Source: Clostridiales bacterium
GTDB lineage: Bacteria > Bacillota > Clostridia > Lachnospirales > Lachnospiraceae
NCBI GenBank assembly: GCA_015655075.1
Contig: JAATFT010000007.1
Location: 1-64,000, forward strand
Length of the DNA stretch: 64,000 bases
Reading direction: 5' to 3'
Shown: in pieces, positions 37,405 to 45,674 of the stretch
How positions within the stretch are numbered: the first letter of the stretch is position 1
How the letters are laid out: each line of letters opens with the position of its first letter
Position numbers and translations under genes: made by a program
The notes under the pieces: model-generated
What the model was told of the DNA's origin: nothing
Databases searched by the model: none
The model's input: the letters and a program-made list of their open reading frames with translations, nothing else

Positions 37405-37770
37405 ATGAATGAAATACGTCTACATGAAGGTGAATTAAATATAATGGAGTTATTGTGGTCAAATAAAGTACTAGCTGCCAAAGATATCTCTAAAATTATA
37501 AAAGAATACATTGGTTGGGAAAAGAATACAACATATACCGTAATCAAACGTTTAATTGAAAAAGGCGCTATAAAAAGAGAAGAACCAGGGTTTTTATGCA
37601 AAGCGTTGATTTCAAAGCGCACTGTTCAGAATATAGAGACAAAGGCTTTATTAAATAAATTTTACAACGGATCTTTAAACTCCTTTTTATCAGAGTACCT
37701 AAAATATCAAAAACTGTCATCGAGTGAATTACTTGAATTAGAAAGAATTATAGACGAACAGAAATTATAA
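37405..37770 (+). CDS. BlaI/MecI/CopY-type transcriptional repressor (orphan)
   Basis: About 121 residues from ATG 37405 (ATAGGAGT upstream). Winged-helix DNA-binding domain: LHEGELNIMELLWSNKVLAAKDISKII ... NTTYTVIKRLIEKGAIKRE, followed by a C-terminal dimerisation segment. BlaI-type repressors are normally paired with a BlaR1/MecR1 M56 peptidase that relieves repression. None is adjacent (the next gene is gapN), so its signal and target are unclear. Confidence 0.85.
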   Translation: MNEIRLHEGELNIMELLWSNKVLAAKDISKIIKEYIGWEKNTTYTVIKRLIEKGAIKREEPGFLCKALISKRTVQNIETKALLNKFYNGSLNSFLSEYLKYQKLSSSELLELERIIDEQKL

Positions 37771-37831
37771 ATTTATATTTAAGCAGAAAATTATTTATGT
37801 AACTTGATCACATACAAATCAGACTATAACT

Positions 37832-37885
37832 AATACTATAAGCATATTAAATAATTTTATACGCTTATAGTATTTTAATTTTTAA
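37832..37885 (+). terminator. Terminator after the BlaI-type gene
   Basis: AATACTATAAGC / GCTTATAGTATT perfect 12-bp stem with TTAATTTTTAAT after it. Confidence 0.75.
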
Positions 37886-37887
37886 TA

Positions 37888-37928
37888 CAAGTAAGTACCA
37901 AATGCACCGCTTACGCTAAGAAGCAGGA
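37888..37928. repeat. Dispersed repeat family 2, copy a
   Basis: CAAGTAAGTACCAAATGCAC followed by CGCTTACGCTAAGAAGCAGGA, closely matched at 42632-42674 (see there). Short, non-coding, upstream of gapN. Confidence 0.55.
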
Positions 37929-37974
37929 AACTTACTAATAAGATTAAATAAACTCATAAGGAAAGGAATTTATC

Positions 37975-39408
37975 ATGGGTAATAACAAATATAAAAACAA
38001 ATTATCAATTAGTAAAGAAGCACAGCAATATATACAGATAACGTCACCTTTGGATGACTCCGTAATCGGAGAAGTTCCTGCTTTATCCCAGAAGGAGGTA
38101 GACAGGGCGGTCCAATTGGCAAAGGTAACATTCCGTATCTGGAAAGATGTACCCTTAAATGAAAGAGCTGAAATTTTATATAAGGCGGCCAATATATTAC
38201 TAGAACATATGGATACACTTACCAACCTTTTAATGAGAGAAGTAGGAAAGGATAGGAAAAGCGCCAACTCGGAAATAAGCAGAACAGCAGATTTCATTCG
38301 CTTTACGGCTGATACAGCAAAAAGCATACATGGCGAAAGTATACAGGGGGATACTTTTTCTGGATTCAATAAAGAAAAATTTGCTGTAGTAACAAGAGAA
38401 CCTGTTGGAGTTATACTTGCAATATCTCCTTTTAACTACCCGATCAATCTTGCAACATCCAAAATAGCACCGGCTCTTATTGGAGGAAATACTGTAATAT
38501 TTAAGCCTGCGACTACCGGAAGTCTCTGTGGAATTGAATTGGGTAAAATATTTAAAGATGCCGGGCTTCCTGAAGGCGTATTGAATATTATTACCGGCAG
38601 GGGCAGTGAAATAGGCGATTATGTGGTTACCCATCCGGATATAAACTTTATTAACTTTACTGGCAGTACGGAAGTTGGTGTCAAAATATCGGAAAAAGCC
38701 CATATGGTTCCGCTGCTTATGGAATTAGGCGGCAAAGATGCCGCTATTGTTTTAAAAGACGCAGATTTGGTTTTTGCTGCTAAAAACATTATCGCAGGAG
38801 CATTTTCTTATTCCGGACAGCGTTGTACCGCTGTTAAAAGAATTTTAGTTGTAAATGAGGTAGCCGATTTATTAATATCCCATTTAAAAGAAGAAATCTC
38901 AAAATTACAAGTGGGTAATCCCCTTGAGAAACAAGTTGACATTGTTCCTTTAATTAATACGAAAGCTGCCGATTATGTCTGGAATTTAATTGAAGATGCC
39001 AAGGCTAAAGGAGCCCAGTTAATTTACGGTGGTAAAAGAGAAGGCAATCTTGTTTATCCTACTTTATTTGATTACGTAACCACAGATATGAGGGTTGCCT
39101 GGGAGGAGCCTTTCGGACCGGTTTTGCCAATTCTTCGGGTAAATAATGTTGATGAAGCCGTTAATCTAGCCAATCAATCCGAATATGGCCTGCAAAGTTC
39201 CGTATTTACGGAAAACTTAAGCGATGCCTTCCATGTAGCTAACCGCCTGGAAGTTGGCACAGTACAAGTCAATAATAAAACCGAACGCGGACCGGATCAT
39301 TTTCCGTTCTTGGGAGTTAAAAAATCCGGTATTGGAACCCAGGGAATCCGTTATTCCATAGAAGCAATGACAAGGGTAAAAGCAACGGTTATAAATTTAA
39401 AGCACTGA
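37975..39408 (+). CDS. gapN: NADP-dependent glyceraldehyde-3-phosphate dehydrogenase (non-phosphorylating)
   Basis: A 477-residue aldehyde dehydrogenase. Motifs: ISPFNYPINLATSKIAPALIGGNTVIFKPA (cofactor), FTGSTEVG, catalytic Glu in LMELGGKDA and catalytic Cys in YSGQRCTAVKR, the GapN-specific context. It oxidises glyceraldehyde 3-phosphate to 3-phosphoglycerate producing NADPH and bypassing ATP formation. Shine-Dalgarno AAGGAAAGG. A terminator follows directly, and a group II intron is inserted just beyond it. Confidence 0.92.
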   Translation: MGNNKYKNKLSISKEAQQYIQITSPLDDSVIGEVPALSQKEVDRAVQLAKVTFRIWKDVPLNERAEILYKAANILLEHMDTLTNLLMREVGKDRKSANSEISRTADFIRFTADTAKSIHGESIQGDTFSGFNKEKFAVVTREPVGVILAISPFNYPINLATSKIAPALIGGNTVIFKPATTGSLCGIELGKIFKDAGLPEGVLNIITGRGSEIGDYVVTHPDINFINFTGSTEVGVKISEKAHMVPLLMELGGKDAAIVLKDADLVFAAKNIIAGAFSYSGQRCTAVKRILVVNEVADLLISHLKEEISKLQVGNPLEKQVDIVPLINTKAADYVWNLIEDAKAKGAQLIYGGKREGNLVYPTLFDYVTTDMRVAWEEPFGPVLPILRVNNVDEAVNLANQSEYGLQSSVFTENLSDAFHVANRLEVGTVQVNNKTERGPDHFPFLGVKKSGIGTQGIRYSIEAMTRVKATVINLKH

Positions 39409-39430
39409 TATATTTAGTAATTTTTTTAAT

Positions 39431-39459
39431 GACGCTGCCTATTAAGGGCAGCGTTAAAT
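39431..39459 (+). terminator. gapN terminator, target of the intron insertion
   Basis: GACGCTGCC / GGGCAGCGTT stem with loop TATTAA, then AAATTTAT. The usual long U-tract is interrupted: the intron begins 10 nt after the stem. Confidence 0.75.
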
Positions 39460-40396
39460 TTATGGTGCGCTCGTCGGGCGCACGTTCTAACGAGTGCAAG
39501 TCTCGAATTTGCCCGGTAGTGGGAAGGATATAGCCAAGACCAAGGGTGTCCCCGGTGACGAGAAATCTGAAGGAAGGTTGAGGCCAATCTCCGGTCTGAC
39601 GAACAGAAATCTTATCAGGCTGTAAATGAGGAAGACTGCCATACAAGCCAAAGCCCAATAACTACACGGAATCATTTGCAGTAAATAAAGCAGAAATATG
39701 GAGAAAAAGAGCGTGCGAGTACCCGGGGAGGTCTCATGGACGTGGGGAGTTTTTTTACGAGCCACGGTTGAAACAAGATTTATCGTGAGAAGTCAGCAGA
39801 CGTCATAGTGTGCGACTTGTAAGTCGCTACTTAAATTGTGATAAATTCACTACTACTTCCATTTCGTAGTATTCCTATCGCACAGTGCCTAGTAAGCAAT
39901 GAATGGTGCGGAGCAGCGAAACAACGTGAGGAAGGCAGAAACCACATCTGCCCTATTGCAAGGAAAAGGTATGCATGGTTAACATATGTGAACTGTTGTA
40001 AGGGTCGTCAGTCTGATGAAAGGTGAAACGTGGTTGATACACCTTGACTAAAAAGTGCGGAGTCAGGGATATGGTAATTACTATGATGCCATGTCGAAAT
40101 GGACAGAGAACTCCCGGTCTATAGGCAGAACCTAAACATGCCATTATTATTTAAGTAGCGGAACAAAGTAAACCTTATGCGCTCCCATTGGGTAGGCAAA
40201 TCGTAAGAGATGTACAATGCGCAGAAGGCATGGGATGTTGGAGAAAGCGAATGCTTCTGTGTAATGCAGGAGATAGGGGTTCAAACTTTGCCCCATCCGA
40301 AAGGAGGCAGACTTCCAACGCGTATCGATTACATGAAGGAGTTGAAAACTGTGAATGTATCAGGTTCAATTACACAGTTGTGAGGACAATACAGAC

Positions 40397-41863
40397 ATGA
40401 AACTTCAATGGAACCAGATTGACTGGAAGAAAGCAGAAGAACAGGTTAACAGACTACAGATTCGGATTGTAAAGGCAACATTGGAACAAAAATGGAGACT
40501 GGTGAAAAGGCTACAGTATTTAATTACAAACTCATTTTACGCGAAAGCACTGGCGGTAAGGCGGGTAGTTACCAACAAGGGAAAGAATACTCCTGGTATA
40601 GACGGGGAACTATGGAAGTCTGACAAAGATAAAATCAATGCAGTACGAAATCTCGATATTCAAACTTACCATGCTCAGCCATTGCGACGAGTATACATTG
40701 AGAAGTTTGGAAAGAAAGAGAAAAGGCCGTTGGGAATACCAACTATGAGAGACAGAGCGATGCAGGCATTGCAGCTTCTTGCGTTGGAACCAGTAGCAGA
40801 AACAACTGCGGACAGAATATCGTTTGGTTTCCGGAGATACAGAAGTCCAGAGGACGCAAGAGAATACGCATTCAGTGTACTCAGCAGAAAAGACTCGCCA
40901 CAGTGGATACTGGAAGGTGACATAAAAAGCTGTTTTGACAAAATCAGCCACCAGTGGATGCTTGACAACATCCCAACAGACAAAAGAATTCTGAAAGAGT
41001 TTACAAAATGTGGCTACATTGAAAGAGGGCGGATGTTTCCAACTGCTGAAGGATCCCCTCAAGGCGGCGTCATTTCTCCAACTTATGCCAACATGGTGTT
41101 GGATGGACTGGAACCTATGATTCTGGATGTATATTGGCGGAGTAGGGTTAAGAAAACCTTCAGTGTTAAATACAACAATCATAAAGTTCATATGGTAAGA
41201 TTTGCTGATGATTTTATAGTCACTGCATCTGATAAGGAAACGCTGGAAGACATCAAACCAATGATAGAAGACTTTCTAAAGCCAAGAGGATTGACCTTAT
41301 CAAAAGAGAAAACGGTAATTACACAGATAGATGATGGTTTTGATTTCCTAGGGTGGAATTTTCGAAAGTTCAAAGGGAAACTAATCATCAAGCCGTCTCA
41401 CAAATCCATGTGTAAAATCACGCGGAAAATCAGTGAATTGATTGAGAACAGCCGAACCGCGAAGCAAGAAGATTTGATTATAAAGTTGAATGAGATTACC
41501 CGGGGATGGGCGAATTATCACCACTCTACCTGTGCCAAGAAATCTTTCGGTACAATAGACCATCGTATATGGGAAATGTTATGGAGATGGGCAAAACGTA
41601 GACATCCAAACAAGGGTAAACGTTGGATTGTTAATAGATACTGGAAAACACACAAGGGAAGAAAGTGGACGTTTATGACAGACAAGAACATCCTATTTCT
41701 GATGATGGATATGCCAATCGTCCGAAAAGGACAAATGGCACTTAATAAAAATCCATTTTTTGATCAGGAATACTTTGAAAATCGAGCAAAGAAACACCGT
41801 TTTGACAGAAAGAAAGCGATATGTTCCAACCGAGCCGCGCAGATAGATTATTATGCGTTATAG
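40397..41863 (+). CDS. ltrA: Group II intron reverse transcriptase/maturase
   Basis: About 488 residues from ATG 40397 (GAGGA 10 nt upstream). N-terminal RVT_N-type domain (WNQIDWKKAEEQVNRLQIRI), then RT blocks NTPGIDG, GIPTMRDRAMQAL, LEGDIKSCFDKI, EGSPQGGVISPTYAN and the catalytic VRFADDFIV (FADD). The maturase X domain includes RGWANYHHSTCAKKSFGTID. The C-terminus ends without a complete HNH endonuclease. It assists intron splicing and retrohoming. No frameshift seen. Confidence 0.93.
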   Translation: MKLQWNQIDWKKAEEQVNRLQIRIVKATLEQKWRLVKRLQYLITNSFYAKALAVRRVVTNKGKNTPGIDGELWKSDKDKINAVRNLDIQTYHAQPLRRVYIEKFGKKEKRPLGIPTMRDRAMQALQLLALEPVAETTADRISFGFRRYRSPEDAREYAFSVLSRKDSPQWILEGDIKSCFDKISHQWMLDNIPTDKRILKEFTKCGYIERGRMFPTAEGSPQGGVISPTYANMVLDGLEPMILDVYWRSRVKKTFSVKYNNHKVHMVRFADDFIVTASDKETLEDIKPMIEDFLKPRGLTLSKEKTVITQIDDGFDFLGWNFRKFKGKLIIKPSHKSMCKITRKISELIENSRTAKQEDLIIKLNEITRGWANYHHSTCAKKSFGTIDHRIWEMLWRWAKRRHPNKGKRWIVNRYWKTHKGRKWTFMTDKNILFLMMDMPIVRKGQMALNKNPFFDQEYFENRAKKHRFDRKKAICSNRAAQIDYYAL

Positions 41864-41869
41864 ATGCGT

Positions 41870-41944
41870 GAGCGGAATGCGGTGAAAGCTGCACGTTCCG
41901 TTCTTTGGGGAGGGAATGACTGTAAGGAAATTCCCTTACCCGAC
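41870..41944 (+). ncRNA. Group II intron domains V and VI
   Basis: Domain V is the 34-nt hairpin GAGCGGAATGCGGTGAAAGC plus TGCACGTTCCGTTC, with the catalytic AGC at 41871-41873 and a GAAA tetraloop. Domain VI follows as GGGGAGGGAAT ... ATTCCCTTACCC, carrying the presumed branch-point adenosine. Confidence 0.85.
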
Positions 41945-41999
41945 ACCATGTCAGTCGACGGACATGGAAAAAGGGCTGAACTTTAGGAGGTGAGAGTCA

Positions 42000-42479
42000 A
42001 TGAATGTTACCGAAGTCGAGATAAAAGAAAGCACAAAACATTGCTGTGGCAATGGCTGGAGCCGGAGAGATAGTGCGGAACACGAAGAGGAAAGAGGAGC
42101 GCTTATTGGCAAGAGGATAACTGAAAACAACATCACCAATGCCGACAGAGAAGTAGATGGATTACTGGAGCAAAATCGTCAGTACGGTGGGATAGGAGTG
42201 GATGAACTTCTGCGATATCTTAGAGACAACGGCGAGGAAATCCGGGAATCCATACTGGTAGGGAAATACTGGCCAGCCCCGGTACGAAGGGTTGAAATAC
42301 CCAAAGAAAACGGGAAGAAGAGAAAACTTGGAATACCAACGGCAGTAGACCGTGTCATTTGGAAGAAGGTTATTTGTGGACGGTGGATAATGGACTTGGA
42401 GAAGCTCTTTGATACCGTAAACCAGAGCAAGCTCATGGAAATCCTGTCAAGGATATCAAAGATGGAAGGGAAAGTTTGA
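42000..42479 (+). pseudogene. Decayed second group II intron reverse transcriptase (internal deletion)
   Basis: A 159-residue frame from ATG 42000 with a good AGGAGGTGA. It matches the front of a different LtrA-type enzyme (VDELLRYLRDNGEEIRESIL, PVRRVEIPKENGKKRKLGIP, TAVDRVI) but then jumps straight to WIMDLEKLFDTVNQSKLMEIL, losing RT block 3-4 residues normally between, and stops after KMEGKV. RT catalytic FADD/YADD and maturase parts are gone. It lies immediately downstream of the intact intron and is of a distinct lineage, which suggests nested or neighbouring intron insertions. Confidence 0.8.
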
Positions 42480-42631
42480 GGAAACTCGATTTTAATGATT
42501 AAAGGTAATAATTATTCAAAGATAAGAAAATAAAAAATTATTATGTTATTTTGTTTGAAAATTTGTGCTATACTTTTAATTAAAGTGGATATTTCGGGTT
42601 CGCTTCGTTACTTGCCTCATAACCATACCTG

Positions 42632-42674
42632 CAAGTCCCAAATCCGCCGCTTACGCTTCGTTAAGAAGCAGGGA
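42632..42674. repeat. Dispersed repeat family 2, copy b
   Basis: CAAGTCCCAAATCCGCCGCT followed by TACGCTTCGTTAAGAAGCAGGGA. Shares the core CCGCTTACGCT and AAGAAGCAGG with 37888-37928. Contains GCTTC-GTTAA-GAAGC, a hairpin; it is followed by GGGAGCTTTTTTTG, so this copy may terminate transcription. The remainder of 42480-42935 shows no gene. Confidence 0.5.
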
Positions 42675-42935
42675 GCAGGGAGCTTTTTTTGTAAGGTTAA
42701 AATAATTCTATCCTTATATATTATTTTATATTGGTAAATTTCAGATTATAAAATTAGGAATCAGCAATTGGAATAATAGTTGGAATCGGCGTTGGCGACT
42801 GAGAATAGGAAGACAATTAATTTATAAAGATGATTAAATGGCGTGCATTTAATAAATAAAATATAATATAAGCTTAATATAATGTACAGAATAAATACAT
42901 TCCATAAAAAAATTTACGGAAAGGAAATTGGGTAA

Positions 42936-43502
42936 ATGAACAAAAGATTTATGGACATAATGGATGAATGTCCTATTATTGCAGCAGTTAAGGACTATAA
43001 CGGACTGAAAAAATGCCTTGAATCGGAAAGTAAAATTATCTTTGTTTTATTTGGAGATATCTTAAATATAACAAAGATTATTAAGACAATTAAGGATAGC
43101 GGGCGTATCGCAATCATTCATATAGATTTGATTAGTGGACTCAGTTCAAAGGAAATTGCCATTGATTTTATAAGGGAAAATACAGAAGCAGATGGGATTA
43201 TCTCCACTAAACAGTCTCTTATTAAACATGCGAAAGAGTTAGGGCTGTTTACAGTTTTCCGATTTTTTGTAATTGATTCCATGGCTTTTGAGAATATTAA
43301 AAAACAAATTGAAACTGTAAAACCGGATTTTATCGAAATCCTTCCTGGTGTAATGCCGAAAGTTATAAAAAGAATAAGCAGTATGGCAAGTGTTCCTGTG
43401 ATCGCCGGAGGTTTAATTTCGGACAAAGATGACGTTATAGCAGCTTTATCGGCAGGTGCTGTCTCAATTTCATCTACCAATCCGAAAATATGGTTTTTGT
43501 AA
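42936..43502 (+). CDS. glpP: Glycerol-3-phosphate-responsive antiterminator
   Basis: A 188-residue GlpP family protein: PIIAAVKDYNGLKKCLES, KIIFVLFGDILNI, VFRFFVIDSMAFENI, PDFIEILPGVMPKVIKRI and VIAGGLISDKDDVIAALSAGA. In Bacillus, GlpP with glycerol-3-phosphate binds the glpD leader mRNA to prevent termination. No glpF, glpK or glpD gene is adjacent, so it acts in trans. Shine-Dalgarno GGAAAGGA. Confidence 0.92.
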   Translation: MNKRFMDIMDECPIIAAVKDYNGLKKCLESESKIIFVLFGDILNITKIIKTIKDSGRIAIIHIDLISGLSSKEIAIDFIRENTEADGIISTKQSLIKHAKELGLFTVFRFFVIDSMAFENIKKQIETVKPDFIEILPGVMPKVIKRISSMASVPVIAGGLISDKDDVIAALSAGAVSISSTNPKIWFL

Positions 43503-43568
43503 AATTCAGTTTGCCGGTTATGTATCGGATATCAACGAATGAGAGAACCAAGGGTTTGTCGCTCTACA

Positions 43569-43700
43569 TTACTTAAGAAGTTTAACAAACCAACGATAGG
43601 AATCAACATATCTGTTTCCCGTCCTTTTTGCATGTATATAATAGGAACAGCCAATGAATACTAATAATAACACAAAAAATACAAAATAGAGAATAGTCAT
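43569..43700 (-). CDS. Possible small membrane protein, 43 residues
   Basis: Minus-strand frame with ATG 43700 preceded by AAAGGGATGAGG. Sequence starts MTILYFVFFVLLLVFIGCSY, a single hydrophobic helix, then a basic tail ending RWFVKLLK. Ribosome-binding site and composition support a real small protein; no homologue is recognised. The rest of 43503-43895 shows nothing clear beyond a weak inverted repeat GGGTTTGT / ACAAACC at 43552-43592. Confidence 0.45.
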   Translation of the reverse strand: MTILYFVFFVLLLVFIGCSYYIHAKRTGNRYVDSYRWFVKLLK

Positions 43701-43895
43701 ATTCCTCATCCCTTTGCTTAATCTGCTTAATAAGAAAATAGTATATTTATAATTTACATATAAAGAATAACATTGATATTGTTTTGTAACAATGCAGTTT
43801 GTGTTAAATATAGGTAAAAATAAGGTAAACTTTTGAATTTTTTTAGCTCCTAGAAAATATTATAGTTTTAAGGTTCTTTTTTTATTTATCCGTAA

Positions 43896-44120
43896 TTGAT
43901 TCAATTTTCATTAAACCAATTGAAGCCAAAGCATAAAATACTTGATTTGGCAAAAGTAGTTGATACCTGGATTACTGATGATGATTGTGGAGCAATTATT
44001 TGTGGACGCCCTCGAATTGGTAAAACAAGAGTGATTCACTATATTTATAAAGAACTTAAGAAACAATATGGAAAATATTTACAGGATCATGTATTAAATA
44101 TGACAGACCATTCTTATTGA
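43896..44120 (+). pseudogene. P-loop ATPase fragment
   Basis: A 74-residue frame with DTWITDDDCGAIICGRPRIGKTRVIHYIYK, a Walker A of the TniB/AAA kind, followed by a premature stop in an otherwise gene-like context. No convincing ribosome-binding site (first possible start is TTG). Probably the 5' remnant of an accessory ATPase. Confidence 0.5.
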
Positions 44121-44182
44121 TTATGAAGAAAACTATGTTTAGGGCATAAGAAAAGCAGATATTTTGCATGGAGGATAAAAAG

Positions 44183-44454
44183 ATGGCTATAACAGATTGG
44201 AATACATATTTGGAATATTTAAGAGAATCCAGAAAGAGATGGCTTAATCTTGATTATGTAGAATTTATGTAGAATTTTTGGTGCAGAAAGTATGGTGCAT
44301 AGACAGTCCCATCAATTTTGTTCATTGCGATTTAGTGAATGAGGATATTAACCCAAAATATGATTTAGTCATATGCCAAGCTTTTTTAATGCACTTGCCT
44401 GAACCAGAAAAAATGATTAAGAAAATGATAGATACCGCGGTTGGGTTGATATAG
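44183..44454 (+). pseudogene. SAM-dependent methyltransferase remnant, frameshifted
   Basis: Starts MAITDWNTYLEYLRESRKRW, with GGAGGATAAAAAG upstream. The frame is broken by an exact 11-bp tandem duplication, ATGTAGAATTT at 44256-44266 and 44267-44277. Removing one copy restores YVEFLVQKVW and continues to NPKYDLVICQAFLMHLPEPE, the motif IV-V region of class I methyltransferases. The glycine-rich motif I is missing, so an internal deletion also occurred. It ends just before the prophage attachment site. Confidence 0.65.
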
Positions 44455-44507
44455 AAGATTAGAAAGCAGATTTTAACAGTGCAGCAGTTACATATAACTA
44501 TTAAAAG

Positions 44508-44527
44508 AACTATGCGCAAAACACAGG
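44508..44527. other. attL of the inovirus prophage
   Basis: AACTATGCGCAAAACACAGG, matching 51082-51101 in 19 of 20 bases. Sequences diverge immediately after CACAGG. On the phage side it continues ACATTTAGAATAGTTG. Confidence 0.8.
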
Positions 44528-44543
44528 ACATTTAGAATAGTTG

Positions 44544-44831
44544 CTATTGTGTAACACAATTCAAAAATTCAAACTTTGGTGTGACAGCAGGAAAACTAAC
44601 CTTTACATAATCCCGATATTCATTAAAATGCCTATACGCATATAAATCAACATTCCGTTCCGTATTATAAGCCTCAACCTGATAAGATAGTACAAAACCA
44701 TCCGCATAAATATAATTTGCAAAAGCATATATATACAGGTCTACACCACGAGCAATTATGTACTGCACTTTAACAAGTTTAGAAATTTTCAAATGCCGTC
44801 TTACGTCCCTTACTTCACCTACTCGTAACAC
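44544..44831 (-). CDS. Hypothetical prophage protein
   Basis: A 95-residue frame from GTG 44831, ending 17 bp from attL. Rich in Tyr, Val and Arg (VDLYIYAFANYIYADGFVLS). The preceding GAAGG overlaps the start, so initiation is uncertain. A hairpin (AGAGTTT / AAACTCT, about 44853-44882) separates it from the gene upstream. No family recognised. Confidence 0.4.
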   Translation of the reverse strand: MLRVGEVRDVRRHLKISKLVKVQYIIARGVDLYIYAFANYIYADGFVLSYQVEAYNTERNVDLYAYRHFNEYRDYVKVSFPAVTPKFEFLNCVTQ

Positions 44832-44904
44832 CTTCTTTTATGGGGGAGTGGGAGAGTTTTTTAAAGGCTTCAAACTCTTTTATGCGCCTAGAACCCAGCA
44901 ACCA

Positions 44905-45132
44905 CTATTCTTGTACACGTAAACTAAAGATAATTAAATCACACAACTTATTAAAATCAGAAGTTGAAAGAAGGTCATTTGTAAGCATACAAGTAACATA
45001 CCCAAGCAAACGTCCAAGAAATATATCTCTCATAGATGGTATACGTTTCCACTGATGCAAATTCTCATTCAAATGCTCTTTGTCATCTTCACTCTTAACA
45101 ACTTCATCAATACATTTTAAAATTTCATCCAT
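44905..45132 (-). CDS. Hypothetical prophage protein
   Basis: 75 residues, start ATG 45132 with AAGGGGGAT upstream. Helical and acidic at the N-terminus (MDEILKCIDEVVKSEDDKE). Follows the next upstream gene by 2 bp, so they are co-transcribed. Unknown function. Confidence 0.6.
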   Translation of the reverse strand: MDEILKCIDEVVKSEDDKEHLNENLHQWKRIPSMRDIFLGRLLGYVTCMLTNDLLSTSDFNKLCDLIIFSLRVQE

Positions 45133-45134
45133 CT

Positions 45135-45311
45135 TTAAATCCCCCTTAAATCAAAGTCCATCAGAAGTAACTTTTTTGAAGTCCTAACAAACCTAGAATA
45201 AAATAATTTACCTTTAATTTCCTGCTGTAAATAATAATGACAACACTTTGATTTTTTAATAATCCAAACTTTATCAAGATTGTACTTATCTCGTATCCTA
45301 ATCAGTTTCAT
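45135..45311 (-). CDS. Hypothetical small basic prophage protein
   Basis: About 58 residues from ATG 45311, chosen because AAGGGGGATATA precedes it; an upstream in-frame ATG at 45377 lacks such a site. Very basic (MKLIRIRDKYNLDKVWIIKK), possibly nucleic-acid binding. Unknown. Confidence 0.6.
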   Translation of the reverse strand: MKLIRIRDKYNLDKVWIIKKSKCCHYYLQQEIKGKLFYSRFVRTSKKLLLMDFDLRGI

Positions 45312-45547
45312 TATATCCCCCTTAAATCTATAAAAAACTTGCCATACGGCTATTAATATGCTACAATAAACACACACAAATCAAATTTTATATACCCCCT
45401 GGAGAACCCAGGAAGCGAAAGACCAGTATGCAATTTTCAATGTACAATCCACTGTACAAGTATGTATACAGGGTTTTAGAGATATCTTACTCCAAACAAG
45501 ACAACCATGCAGCGCTTACCAATGCAACGCAGGAACAACCGAGCTAT

Positions 45548-45599
45548 CAAGTGCTATCACTTACTATATTAATAAGTATACAGCAAGTGATAGCACTTG
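45548..45599. promoter_or_regulatory. Inverted operator-like repeat in the prophage control region
   Basis: CAAGTGCTATCACTT (45548-45562) and its exact reverse complement AAGTGATAGCACTTG (45585-45599), 22 bp apart. The half-site GTGATA recurs as the palindrome GTGATATCAC at 45647-45656. The region 45378-45687 lies between the minus-strand early genes and the plus-strand regulator and probably controls both. Confidence 0.7.
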
Positions 45600-45658
45600 T
45601 CAATGAACAAAATGTTAACAATGTATGAATAATATGTGAACAGCACGTGATATCACTA

Positions 45659-45674
45659 TGTTTCACGTGAAACA
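45659..45674. promoter_or_regulatory. Perfect parS (ParB/Spo0J-binding) sequence
   Basis: TGTTTCACGTGAAACA, a 16-bp palindrome identical to the bacterial parS consensus. It lies 13 bp before the start codon of the ribbon-helix-helix gene and abuts its ribosome-binding site. Confidence 0.75.

Larger units (their letters stand above)
39465..41944 (+). mobile_element. Group II intron with maturase/reverse transcriptase
   Basis: Begins GTGCG (39465), the group II 5' consensus, has about 930 nt of structured RNA (domains I-III) before the reverse transcriptase gene, and ends with a recognisable domain V and domain VI followed by ACCCGAC. Length is about 2.48 kb. It sits in the sense direction just behind the gapN terminator hairpin, the target preference known for bacterial class C introns, although the long 5' region is larger than usual for that class. 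The 3' boundary is accurate to a few bases. It is probably intact. Confidence 0.88.

Noticed and set aside
45428..45628. Plus-strand frame of 66 codons in the prophage control region
   Set aside because: It overlaps the operator inverted repeat and has no ribosome-binding site; composition is not gene-like.
45548..45674. CRISPR array in the repeat-rich prophage hub
   Set aside because: Repeats are inverted and too short, with no regular spacers or cas genes.
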